The translations under genes were made by a program, and so were the position numbers. The notes beneath the pieces are model-generated. The model was not told where the DNA came from. It was given only the letters and a program-made list of their open reading frames with translations, and made no database searches. A DNA stretch of 20,000 bases. It comes from Symbiodinium natans (lineage: Eukaryota; Sar; Dinophyceae; Suessiales; Symbiodiniaceae). Below, one piece after another: positions 1 through 8,455 of the stretch; positions within the stretch are counted from its first letter, which is position 1, and every line of letters starts with the position of its first letter. The stretch lies in the NCBI GenBank assembly GCA_905221605.1, contig CAJNDS010002611.1, positions 163,339-183,338 of the forward strand, given 5' to 3'.

Positions 1-1263
1 GTACGCCAATCCTGGATTGACGTACGAGCGACGTGGCAATTGTTGGATGCGTGTAAGTGGGATGTGTCGCCGTGTCGCCGAGTCGCCTTTTCTTCGCGAG
101 AGTATAAAGTTTAAAGTTAGGTCAGTTAGGTCGACTGAGTTCGCACGTGTGTAGTTTGCATCATTGATCCGAGTTCTTCTTCGGTATATTTCGGCCAGTG
201 AGAATTCCGTCTGGGGGGGGTTTCGGGTGAGCGGAACCCTGTGCAGCCTTCACTTGCCCGTCTTCCCATGTCGAAACTGGGCTTGCGCATACCAGAAGAA
301 CACAGTCCAACGAGCGACTTGTCGGCCACATTCCGGCCCTAAACTTTTCAAGGCTACAAAAATCTCAAACAATTCCTGCGCTAAACAGGGGCCACTCGAT
401 GTCCCATCAAGAGTGGCACCAACTTCGGAGCCCGAAGCATGAAGGTTGATTCCGGGGTGGACTACAAGCGTGGGCCTGTTGAAAGTGTCTTTGTTCACAC
501 AGCACGCTTTGGAAAGTTGCACGAAAAAGTAAGAGTTCATAAACCTTCGATCGCAGCGGCATGGGCGGCATGCAGCGGCGCAGAGTCCGACTTCCCCGAT
601 ATGCAAAGAACAACAGATGTTGCGCTTGAGTGGCCAACAGTATGATGAATTGTAAAAACGCTTTCGTGTGCCGCCCCGGCAAGCGACCAGGCCCTGAGGC
701 GGGGTGTAGCATGTGCAACGGAAGGGGTCACAAGAGGGGGCTTCGAGGGTTTCAATGGGCTTCAAGCAGAGGAGGCCGAGGACCAGATTGCAAGGAGCGG
801 TGGGTCCTAGGGGGAGGTTACAGAGAAGGTCCTAGATGGGCCTGTGGGAGAAGCCTACTAGAACCTCCGTGGCATCGGATTTTGGCTCCTCCAGGCCTCC
901 AGGAGGTTTTGGCAAGTCCCAGTGGGCCGGGGCCTACAAAGTTTCTTGTTGAAGGGGGGAAGGAGACCGGATCCTGGTCTGCTTGTTGTTCTAAACGCTT
1001 CTCGGCTGGATAACCCGAAGCGATCATGGAAGCTAAACTTCAGCGTGTTTCAGTTCAGGCAGTATTTCAGATTCCTTTCTTGGGCACGCTCCACTTTTGA
1101 ACTCACAGGGTGCAACAGGCAACATGAACATGTGGTTATTTAGTCGCTCAGTGCGGGTGGTTCACCAAGCCAGTGCGGGTGGTTCGCCAAGCCCGAAGAC
1201 ATTGCCCGAAGCCTTCCCGCTTTCTGTGAGATCCGCACCAAACAGAGCAGATCCTGTGCCAAG
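1..1263 (+). other. Probable intron of the Aquarius-like gene (no supported exon)
   Basis: I could not find the preceding Aquarius segment (the stretch between the helicase DEAD-like box and the YQFVNVEDF segment) anywhere in these bases, so the upstream exons are probably beyond the left edge and this is intron. It ends with CCAAG|G just before the first recognised exon. Several open frames exist on both strands, but none resembles a known family. It holds one copy of a dispersed repeat (about 955-1023) whose partner lies at 7370-7430. Confidence is moderate, because a small exon could be hidden here. Confidence 0.5.
955..1023 (+). repeat. Dispersed repeat, copy 1
   Basis: GGGGGAAGGAGACCrGATCCkGGTCTGCTTGTT followed by CGCTTCTCGGC and a GGA..CCGA..GCGA end is shared with 7370-7430. 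This copy has an insertion of about seven bases (GTTCTAA) between the two halves. No coding or RNA gene is evident. Confidence 0.75.
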
Positions 1264-1377
1264 GTATCAGTTTGTCAATGTTGAAGACTTCGAAGGCCGA
1301 GGAGAATCGCAACCAACGCCTTACTTCTACCAAAATCTGGGCGAAGCCGAGTACTGCGTTGCACTATTCATGTACAT
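1264..1377 (+). CDS. AQR: AQR exon a (YQFVNVEDF ... [11 protein letters not shown] ... ALFM)
   Basis: This exon encodes the conserved Aquarius stretch just before motif IV, including [11 protein letters not shown] and [12 protein letters not shown]. The acceptor is CCAAG|G at 1263/1264, so the exon opens with the third base of a codon. The donor is AT|GCTGG at 1377/1378 (GC type). The same frame stays open upstream of 1264, so an earlier start cannot be excluded, but the upstream residues do not look like the family. Confidence 0.82.
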
Positions 1378-4300
1378 GCTGGTGCCTCAGTTTTGAGTGC
1401 ATCAAGACAAATGTGAAGCTCATGAAGCTCCAGTGCCCCAAGGCGGCTCTGTGGAATACCAGCGCAGAAGATCTCCATCCTGTCGACATACAATGGCCAG
1501 AAGGTGCACTCGAAGCAGATTCGAATCGGTAATGCCAGCAAGTCCTAGATGTCGTCGTACACACAACCTTGGTAAACGCTGTCATCAGTAGAGCAAGGCC
1601 GCAGGCACAAACAACGATGTCGCGTGCACACGAAAGATGCCGGAGAATTGAGCAGTGGCAAAGTAGAAGATGTGTAGTTTCGCTTTCTGCAGAACTATGC
1701 TACCAACAGTGCCCAGGCCTTGCTGAGAGACGTGGTCAGAACACGGTGCACGTGGAACCCGCTGTTTGGCGAGCCTGCCGTTTGGCGCAAGGGAGCATGT
1801 GCTTGCATCAGAAACGTGCAGACTTGTGTTGAGCAAGGCCAAAATCACGACCGTGGATAAGTTTCAGGGGCAGCAGAATGATTTTATCATTGCAACTTGT
1901 CCGCACAAAGACCTACATCCGAAGCTGGAAATATTGTGTGGGCTAGTTTTGCAGTATGATGGCATGTTCTGGCAGACCTCCATTGACCCGTAGACCTGCG
2001 CACGTGGGCATTTTTCTCTCGGCAAAAGCGATGACTCGCAAACGCAAAGGACAGGGCAGATAACCTCACAAAACAGGACTCGGCAACAAACGACAATCAA
2101 ACAGCGCAAAAAGGACAACTCGACGAACGCCAAGACACCTTTCCTCAACAGCTCGAAGTGCAACACTCCCATAAACGTTTAAAACGAAGCCTTACATTTT
2201 CCGTAGCCGACGCAGATACAAGTACGAGAAGCGAAGAAGAAGTATAGCACTAGAGTTCCGACTTGCATCTACTTGCCAAACGTAGATGAAGAATCAAAGC
2301 ACCCGTGTCCTTGTAACACAACATTGAAGATCTTGAGTACAGGAATCTGCTGCACGCCTTGCATCTCTGGAAGAACTTGACAGCCTTTTTCGAAGCTAGG
2401 CCAGGCAGAACAATGAAAACCAAGTGATCCCCGCTCACATTCTTCGGAAGAGAGGCTGCGCAATGAAACGGACCACCTTTCGGTTGGAGCATCGCAGCTC
2501 TGAAAGAACCAGGGTTTGTTTGTCAACCTTCACCTCTGTACGCGCCATTTCCGATAATCTAGCCTTTTTGGATAAGCTTGAAATTACGTTGCCACTGTTG
2601 TTAGTAGTACTTGTTGCTTTTGTCAGTTAACAGTTTTGTGCTGTTTTGTCCTCGCGCCGCCCTCAGACGTATGGTGGGAGTGCTACTACCTCTAGATGGG
2701 GTATTACGCCGCCCTCACAAGTAGCGGTTGGTGTTTGTCTGTCGTGCACGGTCACCCATTTTCGACTGGTATAGCAAGTTTTCTCTTGTCAAGCTGCTCT
2801 GTGGAAGCCTGTGCTGTTAACAGTTACAAACTACAGTAAGGTGATGGTAGGGTGTTGAAGGCCTGGCCTGCAGAATCTTCGGTTTCAGACTGAATCTAAC
2901 GAGGAGTATTCGAAGTCAATGCTCAAGCTGAAGATTGAACCTTAGACAATGCTCAGAAGAGTCGGGTTGCATTTCAAGTTTGAGCGTTGGAGTTCTCATT
3001 TTCATTTTGGTCTCCTAGCGTTTCCAGACCATTTTTATTTATCTTCAAAGTGCAATATGTGTTTCGATTCGCGAAATAATGTTGCACCTGCTTTAGTGGG
3101 GGCCCCCAGGTGTCCCCCTTTAAAGTCAAACCACTCCCGAAACCCGGCATTGTTTTGCAAGGATTTGGGTCTTGTTTCGGCCCGGAGGCTTCGAATTTGG
3201 ATGCCTTGGCTTATTGCCGGGCCTTATGATTTTAGAAAGCCGGACCTTGTGAGTTTAAAGGCCGACCTCATCCATTCCAACCGGCCCGAAACCAGGAATT
3301 CCCTTTGAGGAAACCATTTGAAAAGTTGGTTTCGTTCAATCCGGCAAAGGGGTGGTCCAGGAGCCCCCCCTCGGCCCCGAAAAATGGCACTGATTTGGGA
3401 CCATGTTTTACTTCAAGGCCCCGGCCCGGAGGCTCCGAATTTGAAAAATTATATTGGATCCCGTTTATATTCGTATAAACTCATCCCGTTTAAATTCACA
3501 CGGACCCCGTTTAAATTCATATAAGCTCATCCCTTTTAAATATGGATCCCTTTTCAAATTCATACAAGCTCATCCCTTTTGATTCATATGGATCCCTTTG
3601 TCATACCAGCTCATCCCTTTTAATTTTAACGCTGCGCGACCCCCCCTGGCCCGGCCCAGCGCATCCGCGTGATCATGGTGATTCCGCTGCGCCCAAGTCG
3701 CTGGACCCCAAGCAATAAGGGTTGGGTTTAGGGTTTAGGGTTCCGGGTTTATGGTTTATGGTTTGGGGTTTAGGGTTGAGGGTTAGTTAAGGGTTGCCTC
3801 AAGGTTCACGGTTGGGGTTTCGTATTTTTGGGTTCAAGGTTCAAGCCAAACCCTCAAGCAAAAGGGGGGGAGGGGGTCGGGGCAGGGGGGGGGGGGCAGA
3901 GGGAGTACCCTTTCCAAGCAAAAAAGGTGGGCCGACAATTGGCTTTGGGCTCGGGGCTCACAACCTACACACCTTCGGCCCGAGGCCTCGGCGGATTCAT
4001 ATGGATCCCTTTAAAATTCATATGAGCTCATCCCTTTTATATTCAGAAGGATCCCTTTTAGATTTATACAACCTCCTCCGTACTAAAATCATTTAATCCC
4101 TGCGGACCGTGTAAAGAGAAGCAAATCCAGCCTCGACTGTTTGGGGAGGGGGGGGCCCCCACACTAAAGGAGGTACAACACTATTAAGAACATTCCAGCT
4201 CTTTCAACATCGAGTTTTGATCGTTGGGCATCGCCCGCCAGCGGACTCTTACATCAGAATGTGGGATTACAACCTCGGTTGGATCAAACCAAGATTTTGC

Positions 4301-4626
4301 TGCCCCGCGCGCTTCGCTTAAGGTCTCGCTGGTGCGAACCCAGCATGTTGGTCACCTTCGCGATGTCCGACGACTTATTGTCACTATGAGCAGAGCTCGA
4401 TTCGGACTCTACGTGTTCGGAAGGCAGGTGTGGCGAGTGTGGCGAGTGTGCCGTCGCTGTGCTTTGTCTTCGTGGCAGGTTCTCGCTGTTTGAGAACTGC
4501 TTCGAACTCACTCCGGTTTTCAGCCGCTTTGCAAGACTTCCTCGTGAGCTGAGTTTGGAGCTGCTTTGCTGCAGCCTGGGGAACGATCATACAGATGCTC
4601 TCAATGATTTACGCATAGAGATCTAG
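1264..4626 (+). CDS. AQR: Aquarius-like intron-binding spliceosomal helicase, C-terminal exons (gene partial at left edge)
   Basis: Aquarius is an SF1 (Upf1-like) RNA helicase that binds the intron upstream of the branch point within the spliceosome and helps couple splicing to snoRNP/EJC assembly. Joining 1264-1377, 1443-1503, 1717-1776, 1838-1891, 4323-4423 and 4479-4626 gives one continuous frame. It contains the Aquarius signature [12 protein letters not shown], motif IV ([11 protein letters not shown]), motif V ([13 protein letters not shown]), motif VI ([17 protein letters not shown]) and the segment [15 protein letters not shown]. The order and spacing fit the family with essentially no indels. 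Introns 1, 3, 4 and 5 start with GC and intron 2 with GT; all acceptors are AG|G. The N-terminal two thirds, including Walker A and DEAD-like motifs, lie off the left edge. The stop at 4624-4626 would leave a short tail, so a further exon near 4710 may give the real C terminus. The family call is secure; some boundaries may shift by a few bases. Confidence 0.88.
1443..1503 (+). CDS. AQR: AQR exon b, helicase motif IV
   Basis: It encodes [20 protein letters not shown], the family's motif IV (usually GYPxxKISILTTYNGQK). The acceptor CAAG|G at 1442/1443 joins the preceding AT to give ATG, ending a 65-nt GC-AG intron. The donor is CAGAAG|GTGCAC, the only GT donor found in this gene. Confidence 0.85.
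1717..1776 (+). CDS. AQR: AQR exon c ([16 protein letters not shown])
   Basis: The frame reads [20 protein letters not shown], matching the Aquarius segment between motifs IV and V (family LIRDxIxxRCxxNPLIGxP). The acceptor is CCCAG|G, after a 213-nt GT-AG intron. Ending at 1776 before GCCGTT (GC donor) keeps the family spacing. Ending at 1779 with GTTTGG (GT donor) would insert one extra alanine, so the exact donor is ambiguous. Confidence 0.82.
1838..1891 (+). CDS. AQR: AQR exon d, helicase motif V
   Basis: An 18-codon exon encoding [18 protein letters not shown], the near-invariant motif V of Aquarius. The acceptor is GCAAG|G and the donor ATT|GCAACT (GC type). No GT donor in the vicinity would keep the frame into the next conserved exon at 4323. 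Confidence 0.9.
3179..3443 (+). repeat. Direct pair of a 21-bp GGCCCGGAGGCTyCGAATTTG block
   Basis: A block reading GGCCCGGAGGCTTCGAATTTG at about 3179-3199 recurs as GGCCCGGAGGCTCCGAATTTG at about 3423-3443, with one difference. A related but diverged form (TTCGGCCCGAGGCC) is at about 3976. The blocks flank rearranged G/C-rich text and appear to be parts of a larger decayed repeat. Confidence 0.6.
3444..3625 (+). repeat. Alternating GGATCCC / GCTCATCCC A+T-rich tandem units
   Basis: Half-units of about 20-25 bp alternate: one has GGATCCCTTT followed by an A/T run ending TTCATA, the next has AGCTCATCCCTTTT with the same kind of tail. GGATCC occurs near 3446, 3544 and 3589, and CTCATCCC near 3480, 3527, 3570 and 3611. 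A second block of the same family follows at about 3994-4075. Confidence 0.75.
3718..3845 (+). repeat. Degenerate telomere-like GGGTTTA stretch
   Basis: Units such as GGGTTTA, GGGTTCC, GGTTTAT and GGGTTGA run for about 125 bp. This is a decayed version of the TTTAGGG arrays at 8456-8812. It sits between the two GGATCC/CTCATCCC blocks inside the AQR intron. Confidence 0.65.
3994..4075 (+). repeat. Second GGATCCC / GCTCATCCC block
   Basis: Two GGATCCC half-units (near 4001 and 4049) alternate with one GAGCTCATCCC half-unit (near 4025), with the same A/T-rich tails as the block at 3444-3625. It is separated from the first block by G-rich and telomere-like DNA, which suggests one array split by insertion or two related insertions. 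Confidence 0.65.
4323..4423 (+). CDS. AQR: AQR exon e, helicase motif VI
   Basis: It encodes [20 protein letters not shown] and then [13 protein letters not shown]. The arginine-rich motif VI (RDVRRL...SRAR) contacts ATP in this helicase class. The acceptor is TTAAG|G. The chosen donor is GGAAG|GCAGGT: joined to 4479 it yields [11 protein letters not shown], matching the family VFxRxSLFxxC without an indel. Using the GT four bases further on would shift the frame and hit a stop. Confidence 0.9.
4424..4478 (+). other. 55-nt GC-AG mini-intron between perfect GGCAGG direct repeats
   Basis: The intron is flanked by GGCAGG at 4423-4428 and again at 4474-4479. Internally it has GTGTGGCGA repeated twice plus a partial third copy. 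Because of the flanking repeat several cuts give the same mRNA. The cut giving an in-frame product starts with GC and ends with AG. Confidence 0.72.
4479..4626 (+). CDS. AQR: AQR exon f ([15 protein letters not shown] ...), C-terminal boundary uncertain
   Basis: It starts after GTGGCAG|G and encodes [20 protein letters not shown], the conserved segment following motif VI. The frame then runs through LPRELSLEL and a tail of about 25 residues that no longer resembles the family, to TAG at 4624-4626. GC or GA donors inside this tail (for example after GAGCT at 4562, or GATCAT near 4584) could splice to another exon, so the last 50-70 bases may be intron. Confidence 0.7.
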
Positions 4627-4709
4627 ACTATGTAGAGTACAAAAAAGAAAGTGGAAGACAAAGAAAATTCATCGGGGTGGGCAACTTTGTGGCGGATTTT
4701 GACGCACAG

Positions 4710-4826
4710 GTCCACTTCTTTCGTCAAGTCAGGAGCATGGTTTTACAGATGCATCAAACATCATCAAACGAAGGTTGCATGAGCAGCCTGGCTCCATGCG
4801 GCTGCTTGATGCAGATCCACAGCTGA
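4710..4826 (+). CDS. Possible terminal AQR exon (weak)
   Basis: After CACAG|G the frame reads VHFFRQVRSMVLQMHQTSSN and stays open to TGA at 4824-4826. Many Aquarius proteins end their conserved part with a helix of the type V..hV..M..lV..m, followed by a variable tail, and this stretch is loosely similar. The match is short and the donor in the preceding exon is undefined, so this is a candidate only. Confidence 0.3.
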   Translation, partial: VHFFRQVRSMVLQMHQTSSNEGCMSSLAPCGCLMQIHS

Positions 4827-6058
4827 CATTGGCTATTGTGCTGATTCCCATGGCATGACACGCTCGAGAGATGCAGAATCAAGTTTCGGCAAGCCGCCCA
4901 AGGAACCCCAGTCCACCATTGTCCAGGATCTGCATCAAATGAACATGTCCCAGATTCTGCGACTGTGGACGCTTTTCCTGTTGCAGAAGTCTAGAGTCTT
5001 AGAGCCTGTTCGACACCCTCTGAGGTGGACGTTACTGCAAGCCAAAATGAAAGCGCAGTTTCAGGACTGGCCCAATGCTTCAGTGCTAAGCGGTGCAATT
5101 GGTGTCACTCTCTATATTGTTCCGAGGTTGCAGTGACCTTGCAGTGACCTTGCAGTGCGTCATGATGAGTCATTCTGTCTCTCTGTGGTGCGACCAGGAC
5201 CTCTCAGCTCAGGCCCGTGCCTCGCAGCGTCTCGCAGCATCTCACGGCGTGTCACATGGGAGAGACACTTCGTGCTACCAAGTGCGTCTACAAAGTGCTG
5301 CTAGGTGCTGCTAGGTGCTGCTAGGCGCTGCTAGGTGCTGCTCGGTGCTACTTCTTTGCCGCTGCGCCTGCGCAGCACAAGTGCAGAGCACAGTCCACAG
5401 TGCATCCAGGCCTTCGCGTGAGATGACGGACGGGCAGCCCGGACAGCCTCACATCCAGACGGCTAAAGCTGCTGTGGCAGCTAGTACGCCAGGAAGGACA
5501 AAAAAGTTGCAGTGTTCGTGAATGTTCGTGACAGTTCTGGGATTAAAGCATAATATATCTGCACAAACACCAGCCGCTGTTTGTGCATGTTTAACCAATA
5601 GTTACCTGTTTGAACATTGCTTGTAGACGTGAGATCTTGATACATCTTAATGGTTTATGGTGTTGGACGGGGACGGGAAGGTTTGCAGTAAATAAGTGTG
5701 ATCCCCACCCCCCTCCACGCTCCCTTCCGACCTGCACAGTCGACCATGGGTCCTAAATAGCCATACCGACGACCATCCAAGAGTGTTCGTACAGTGTTTT
5801 TTCGCGAGGCTTCCATCTCGGCTTCTAGACACCCACTCCCTTACTGTCTCTTCATATCCCTTCTTTTGAAAGGTGCCGTCGCTTCGGCGCTGGCAGGCAT
5901 CAGTTCCCCTCTGTCGTGATTGGCCTGCAGGTGGCGATCCAGCTTCTCAGCGCTAGTTGACATGAATTCGTGAACCAGCTTCGTTTTCCGATGTGTAGTC
6001 ATAGGTCAGTAACCGCCGCATCAACAACAGCTTTGGTCCTCTGGGCCCGTGTTCTGCC
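4827..6058. other. Spacer without a recognised gene
   Basis: Open frames here (for example 4855-5136 plus strand) show no family resemblance or helix/domain pattern that I recognise. The region contains a triple TTGCAGTGACC-like repeat at about 5128-5158 and the decamer repeat at 5295-5350. 5351-6058 shows nothing distinctive apart from ordinary mixed-composition DNA. Confidence 0.5.
5295..5350 (+). repeat. Decamer tandem repeat GTGCTGCTAG, five copies
   Basis: Three perfect copies (5295-5324) are followed by copies with one change each at 5325-5334 (GCGCTGCTAG) and 5335-5344 (GTGCTGCTCG), then a partial copy. The period of 10 matches the decamer zones in the 14.1-16.5 kb array but the unit is different. 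Confidence 0.85.
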
Positions 6059-6427
6059 ATGTTTGACTGGGATGAAGTACCGGACGACATCGCTGACTAT
6101 GTTGCCGTGGAGCAGGAGGACTCCGATTCTGCGGGTTCCGAGCCACCCCAAACGTCGCTTGCGGAGCTTGTGGACTCTGCGAAGCCTGTGGCGTATGGTC
6201 CGAGCGGGCCACAGAGCCTTGCACACCTTTCACGGTGGGTGGAGCTGGGCGGTGTTCGCTTGGATGCACGCGCGACGAATTCTGCCTTAGTGCCGAAGTT
6301 CTCTGCACGACTGGGGGCCTCGCAGCAAGAGCTGGAGACACTCCGGTGGATGATGCAGAAGGCTACCATCCATCAGGACCGAGACGGATCTGCTGATAAC
6401 TTGCAGTCCGGAGAAGTTGCAATGTGA
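6059..6427 (+). CDS. Hypothetical small acidic protein (doubtful)
   Basis: A 122-codon frame starts ATGTTTGACTGGGATGAAG and gives an acidic N-terminal third (DWDEVPDD, EQEDSDS), then a mixed segment ending LETLRWMMQKATIHQDRDGS. It stops just before a strongly A/T-rich tract (6474-6545) that would suit a 3' end. I recognise no domain, and overlapping frames of similar length exist on both strands. It could equally be a chance ORF or an exon of an unidentified gene. Confidence 0.25.
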   Translation: MFDWDEVPDDIADYVAVEQEDSDSAGSEPPQTSLAELVDSAKPVAYGPSGPQSLAHLSRWVELGGVRLDARATNSALVPKFSARLGASQQELETLRWMMQKATIHQDRDGSADNLQSGEVAM

Positions 6428-6473
6428 TGAAGCAGTCAGCTACATAGCCGTGTATGTACAGTCTGTACACATA

Positions 6474-6545
6474 ATATGTATAAATATAAATAAATAAATA
6501 AATAATTATATATATATATATTTAAATATAAATCATTTAATACAA
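6474..6545. repeat. A+T-rich low-complexity tract (AAAT / TA repeats)
   Basis: AAATA/TAAA units are followed by an uninterrupted TA run and ATTTAAATATAAAT, in strong contrast to the GC-balanced surroundings. It may be simple microsatellite or a 3' flanking region. Confidence 0.8.
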
Positions 6546-6802
6546 ATTGGTAAGGATCTGCATTTTCACTTCATTTATAGACTGTAGAGGGTGGATGAGT
6601 TTCTGTGTGCTTATTTATATATTGATACACATGTGTACGGCCTGCAGCATGCACAGCCGCAAAGAATCCATGCGTGTATAAGAATATGGGCGCCATGGCA
6701 AGACAATGTTTCGATTAAATGTTGCTTATCCAGGGGCGCTGTCGCCCCCCCAAACCAGACAAGGACTTAGGTGTTGGTGCAGGGTGCTGTTGTTGGTCGG
6801 AA

Positions 6803-6985
6803 GGGGGTGGGGGGGGGGCACAGGATTTTAGCAGCGACCACTACTAAGTCACTACCACCACCACCACCACCAACAACAACACAGCGACAACGGCAACGAC
6901 GACGACCGCCACCAGCAGCAGCAGCAGCAACAACAAGAGCAGCAACACGAATAATCACAGCAAGAACATCAATAACAAAGTTGCT
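6803..6985 (+). repeat. G run followed by mixed triplet repeat (ACC, AAC, GAC, AGC)
   Basis: A G tract near 6806-6819 is followed at about 6842-6985 by triplets CCA/ACC, then ACA, GAC, AGC and AAC with little T on the plus strand. It resembles, at small scale, the 2.4-kb array at 14106-16533. Frames through it (poly-P/T/Q/A) are low-complexity artefacts. Confidence 0.75.
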
Positions 6986-7270
6986 CGGTCGTCCTTCATA
7001 CATTTTCCAGCCAAAAGGCATGCCAAGGTAATCATTTTCTGCAAATGTGTTCGTCTGATCTCCGGTAGCCTCAAAGCATGTTAAGTTGTACCAATGAGAC
7101 CAATTCTTTTGGACGGCCTAGACAGTCAGATGTTGCAGGAGGTTGAGTCCTAGTCACGACAGCAGCTTTAAGTTTTGTTTTCGGCAGACAGTTTAAATCG
7201 GCAGATGAGCCAGGTTCTTGCGAAAATCGCTTGAGAGATCAAGCTTCCGAATCGTGAGTCCACTTTAGCC

Positions 7271-7330
7271 GGGGGGGGGGAGCGGGGGGGGGGGGGGGGG
7301 GGGGGGGGGGGATTTGGGGGGGGGGGGGGG
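7271..7330 (+). repeat. Long poly-G tracts
   Basis: Runs of 10, 28 and 15 consecutive G are separated by AGC and ATTT. Such runs can form G-quadruplexes, and their length as assembled may be unreliable. Confidence 0.9.
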
Positions 7331-7369
7331 TGCATCACAAAATTCGGCATAGAGGAAGGGTTGGGTCAG

Positions 7370-7430
7370 GGGGAAGGAGACCAGATCCGGGTCTGCTTGT
7401 TCCGCTTCTCGGCAGGAAGCCGAGGCGAAT
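7370..7430 (+). repeat. Dispersed repeat, copy 2, with hairpin
   Basis: This matches 955-1023 with a few substitutions and lacks the seven-base insertion. In this copy the end forms a clear hairpin: CTCGGC, AGGAA loop, GCCGAG. It sits directly downstream of the long G runs. It could be a fragment of a short interspersed element, but no A/B box pair was seen. Confidence 0.72.
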
Positions 7431-7537
7431 TAGCCACAGGCGAACTAGCCACTACTTTTAGCAACAGCCACCAAACGGTAACAGTCCCACGTAAAGCTGC
7501 CCCCTGCCTGGGCCGAGCCAGCCGTGAAGCACGCCAA

Positions 7538-7591
7538 CCAATTGAAATCAATTGAAAACCAATTGAAACCAATTGAAACCCCCCATGGGGG
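7538..7591 (+). repeat. Four CCAATTGAAA repeats ending in the CCCCCATGGGGG palindrome
   Basis: CCAATTGAAA, TCAATTGAAA, CCAATTGAAA, CCAATTGAAA run from 7538 to 7578 and abut a perfect 12-bp palindrome at 7580-7591. A TATATAAA string follows at about 7602. Because dinoflagellates typically lack TATA promoters I do not call a promoter. Confidence 0.8.
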
Positions 7592-8381
7592 TCTACCGCA
7601 CTATATAAATCGTGAGATCCCCAATTTGACATACCGTATTTTGACAGCTTGTCTTTTGACGGCCTGCAGAGATTTTGAAAAGTTTAGCAAAACTGCAGGC
7701 TGAGAGGGGAGAGGGGAAAACAGAGGGCAATTTTGCTAAAGACTTGATGGTTACATGAGGCCGGCGACATCAGACGACCCCAAGAAAACAACCCGGCCCA
7801 GAAATCTTGACATTATCAGGGGCAACAGTGCCTCGAGCCTCAATTGCCCGCCCCCTGCACAAGCGGTTTCAGCATTATGCGTTTGAAGTTTAATTGTTTT
7901 GTTTCCCGGAATTTTCCATTGACATGTTCAGTGTCTGCACTTCCTGCAATGCTGTCAACAAGCATGTCTTGGTTCTAGTTCTTTGGATTTTCACGTGACG
8001 TGGGTGAGAACATCGAGGAATATTGGATGCTTGCAGAATTGTGCTGATCAATCTCCTCTCAGGAGTTGTTTTGGTTCAATGAAGTTTTGAAGCCAGTTGC
8101 TTTCGCAAGCCCAAAAGTGACTGGAATGGGGTTGTAGAACAAAAATGCAAAAAACACTGAGAATCACTGACGAAAGAAGCAGGCAAGAGTTTGTCTCTTT
8201 CTTGTCATGACTGCTCTTTGAGATGGTCTGGTCATTAGCTAAACATGTCGGGGTGTTTGTCGTGCTAATGGTGTGTGCTTCATGGCGTGTACAGCACTGT
8301 GTGCTGCATGGTGTCTATATGGCACCGTGTGCTGGAAATATAACATACAGAGTATATGCATATATGATTCAGCCCCGGCGG
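7592..8381. other. Spacer with nothing recognised
   Basis: Mixed-composition DNA. Open frames are short and unlike known families. A GTGTGCTGCATGGTGT-type short repetition occurs near 8265-8335 just before the homopolymer/telomere-like block. Confidence 0.5.
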
Positions 8382-8401
8382 GCCCCCCCCCCTCCCCCCT
8401 A

Positions 8402-8432
<31 letters not shown>

Positions 8433-8455
8433 ACCCCCCCCCCCCCCTGTGGTGT
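8382..8455 (+). repeat. Poly-C tracts leading into the TGTGGTGTGGTT module
   Basis: Long C runs interrupted by T, TA and AATGGTA are followed by CTGTGGTGTGGTT and then the TTTAGGG array. A second C run plus CTGTGGTGTGGTT at about 8619-8641 precedes the second array, so the unit C-run + TGTGGTGTGGTT + TTTAGGG array is duplicated. Confidence 0.85.

Larger units (their letters stand above)
1892..4322 (+). other. 2.4-kb GC-AG intron of AQR, packed with dispersed repeats
   Basis: The intron separates motif V from motif VI. It begins GCAACTTG and ends CGCTTAAG before GTC. Its interior is not coding in any convincing way. From about 3100 to 4080 it contains direct copies of a GGCCCGGAGGCTyCGAATTTG block, alternating GGATCC/GCTCATCCC units, G-rich runs and a degenerate telomere-like stretch. 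The outer parts (1892-3100 and 4085-4322) show nothing I recognise. It looks like an intron enlarged by repeat insertion. Confidence 0.75.

Noticed and set aside
250-765. 171-codon minus-strand ORF
   Set aside because: No recognised domain, unusual Cys/Arg-rich composition, and overlapped by several equally plausible frames.
868-896. Similarity to the dinoflagellate spliced leader (ATTTTGGCTC preceded by CCGT)
   Set aside because: Only a 10-base core matches, with an insertion before it and CCTCC instead of the AAG end. A 10-base match is not rare in 20 kb, so I do not call a retroposed mRNA.
1515-1532. AGATTCGAATCGG resembling a tRNA T-loop
   Set aside because: No matching A box, acceptor stem or D arm upstream, and it lies inside a deduced intron.
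1780-1790. GT donor GTTTGG for AQR exon c
   Set aside because: Not excluded, but it would add one residue compared with the family; the GC donor three bases earlier fits better and matches the other introns.
7600-7612. TATATAAA as a promoter
   Set aside because: No gene follows, and dinoflagellate promoters generally lack TATA boxes.
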